Assembly: GCF_038592985.1 (NCBI RefSeq)
Contig: NZ_CP151951.1
Location: 673,001 to 737,000, forward strand
Reading direction: 5' to 3'
Source of the DNA: Paenibacillus sp. FSL R10-2782
GTDB lineage: Bacteria; Bacillota; Bacilli; Paenibacillales; Paenibacillaceae
Length of the DNA: 64,000 nucleotides
The stretch's first letter is position 1; each line of letters opens with the position of its first letter. The translations under genes and the position numbers were made by a program. The notes under the pieces were generated by a model, which worked only from the letters and a program-made list of their open reading frames with translations, ran no database searches and was not told where the DNA came from. Shown here piece by piece: positions 63,109-64,000 of the stretch.

Positions 63109-63999
63109 TTAATCCTGCTCAGTAACCGGACTCAGCGTTTGGCGGTATTTGAGCGGACTGGTGCCGGTCCAGCGCTTGAACTGTCTGCTGAAATGAGCCA
63201 AGCTGGAGTATCCGAGCAGGGAGGCTATCTTGTTCAGCGGCAGATTGGGCTGCTGGATTAGCACTTTCGCCTCGTGCAACTTCGTCTCCGACAGGTAATG
63301 ACGCGGCGAATAGCCGTATACCTTGCGGAATACCTCCTGTGCGTATCCGGGACTGATCCCGAGGGAGGCTGCCACATCCTCAATGCGGAACGTCGGCTCG
63401 GCAGATTCATCATCCCGATAAGGCTTGAATCTGGATTGAATGGCCTCCATAATGGCCTTGGCATACTGAACGGATGAGGGCGAAAGCGTAGGCTCCATCC
63501 CGGTAGATATCATTTGCGAGAATATTCCGAACAGCTCAAACAAGGCAATTTGCATGCGAAAACGATCCGCTGTCGTATATTTTCCGTTCTCCTGCATCAT
63601 GCCAATCCAACTGTGCACGACCTTTTGCAGCTTCATGTTCGTTTCAGTACCGGCCGGGAAAAAAAGCTGATTGCTCTTAATCATCTCCTGACGGAATAAC
63701 GGATCGTCTATATTAAAATGGGAGCTGAAATAATACATCCCGTCTGGGGAAGCACATTGACTCACATGCTTGAATCCCGGTGGAATGATCAGAATATCCC
63801 CGACCCCAACCGAATACACATTGTTTTCCATAATCGTCTCCTGACGACCCTCCAAAATCAGTACAATTTCAAAACCGATATGCGACTCTTCTGGCATACA
63901 CCAGTTTGTTTTTACCCGGTGAATATGTGCGCCGAAAAATTTTACATTCCAGTCAATATTAGGAAGCCAATGGCAATTTTCGAACAGAGCTGGATCCAC
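63109..63999 (-). CDS. AraC family transcriptional regulator, possibly partial
   Basis: AraC-type regulator of at least 296 residues. The N-terminal half is cupin-like (about 15-130), and the C-terminal 100 residues have two helix-turn-helix units (RIEDVAASLGISPGYAQEVFRKVYG and LNKIASLLGYSSLAHFSRQFKRWTG). The first codon in the window is GTG 63999; because this is the edge, the true start may lie beyond. Its target is probably outside the window. Confidence 0.85.
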   Translation of the reverse strand: MDPALFENCHWLPNIDWNVKFFGAHIHRVKTNWCMPEESHIGFEIVLILEGRQETIMENNVYSVGVGDILIIPPGFKHVSQCASPDGMYYFSSHFNIDDPLFRQEMIKSNQLFFPAGTETNMKLQKVVHSWIGMMQENGKYTTADRFRMQIALFELFGIFSQMISTGMEPTLSPSSVQYAKAIMEAIQSRFKPYRDDESAEPTFRIEDVAASLGISPGYAQEVFRKVYGYSPRHYLSETKLHEAKVLIQQPNLPLNKIASLLGYSSLAHFSRQFKRWTGTSPLKYRQTLSPVTEQD

Positions 64000-64000
64000 T

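Noticed and set aside
1..64000. rRNA, tRNA, insertion sequences, prophage, CRISPR, origin
   Set aside because: I looked for transposase motifs, terminal repeats, tRNA-like cloverleaf sequence and regular spacer arrays and saw none; the only phage-like domain is the secreted collar protein at 40373.

Overview
The window looks like a stretch of Paenibacillus chromosome, most likely from the P. polymyxa group. This is inferred from gene content and base composition, not from any search. Supporting signs are Gram-positive Shine-Dalgarno sites, many GTG/TTG starts, spore genes (a GerA-type germinant receptor operon and a BclB-like collagen protein), an S-layer-homology surface protein, many cytoplasmic glycoside hydrolases, padR/padC, nirBD, and two-component and ECF sigma systems. 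I see no rRNA, tRNA, insertion sequence, prophage or CRISPR array.

Layout. 0-4.5 kb: a promoter with a GntR-type operator, then an ABC export locus (permease, YtrA-like GntR repressor, ATPase, and a second NatA/YhaQ plus NatB/YhaP pair). 4.5-9.7 kb: a short-chain dehydrogenase, an aldo/keto reductase, a TetR repressor and a second dehydrogenase. The four promoters carry the same GATCGTTC-centred palindrome, so they look like one TetR regulon. The region ends in a decayed chimera of an old yellow enzyme and a GH1 phospho-beta-glucosidase. 10.1-11.7 kb: a membrane diguanylate cyclase. 11.9-19.9 kb: a sugar locus with an AraC regulator divergent from a DUF5107-TPR protein, a cellulase-like hydrolase and a GH35 beta-galactosidase. 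20-25 kb: anti-sigma/ECF sigma pair, a Nif3-like protein and a GH2 enzyme. 25-31.6 kb: alpha/beta hydrolase, gerAA-AB-AC operon, and a TetR plus Gls24 pair. 31.8-34.7 kb: nirBD behind a well-placed Fnr box. 34.7-41.8 kb: cell-surface genes (collagen-like protein, 1300-residue F5/8C-Ig-SLH protein, secreted tail-collar-like protein) and a broken gerAA paralogue. 42-46.6 kb: padR/padC, an MFS pump facing an Lrp-type regulator, and an HxlR regulator. 46.8-53.4 kb: GH30, a two-component system, pssA, a DedA protein, PsiE and an AI-2E-type permease. 53.5-64 kb: FMN reductase, panE with an internally deleted panB, MmcQ, an mhqN/mhqO-like pair, a SWIM-SNF2 helicase, an M50 protease and an AraC regulator running off the end.

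A recurring theme is gene decay. There are remnants of an OYE, a GH1, a GH3 (weak), a GH5 mannanase, a LysR regulator (weak), gerAA, panB and a cyclophilin, several with visible deletion junctions. The strongest regulatory calls are the TetR palindromes, the double PadR site, the nirB Fnr box and a possible leader-peptide attenuator upstream of panB.
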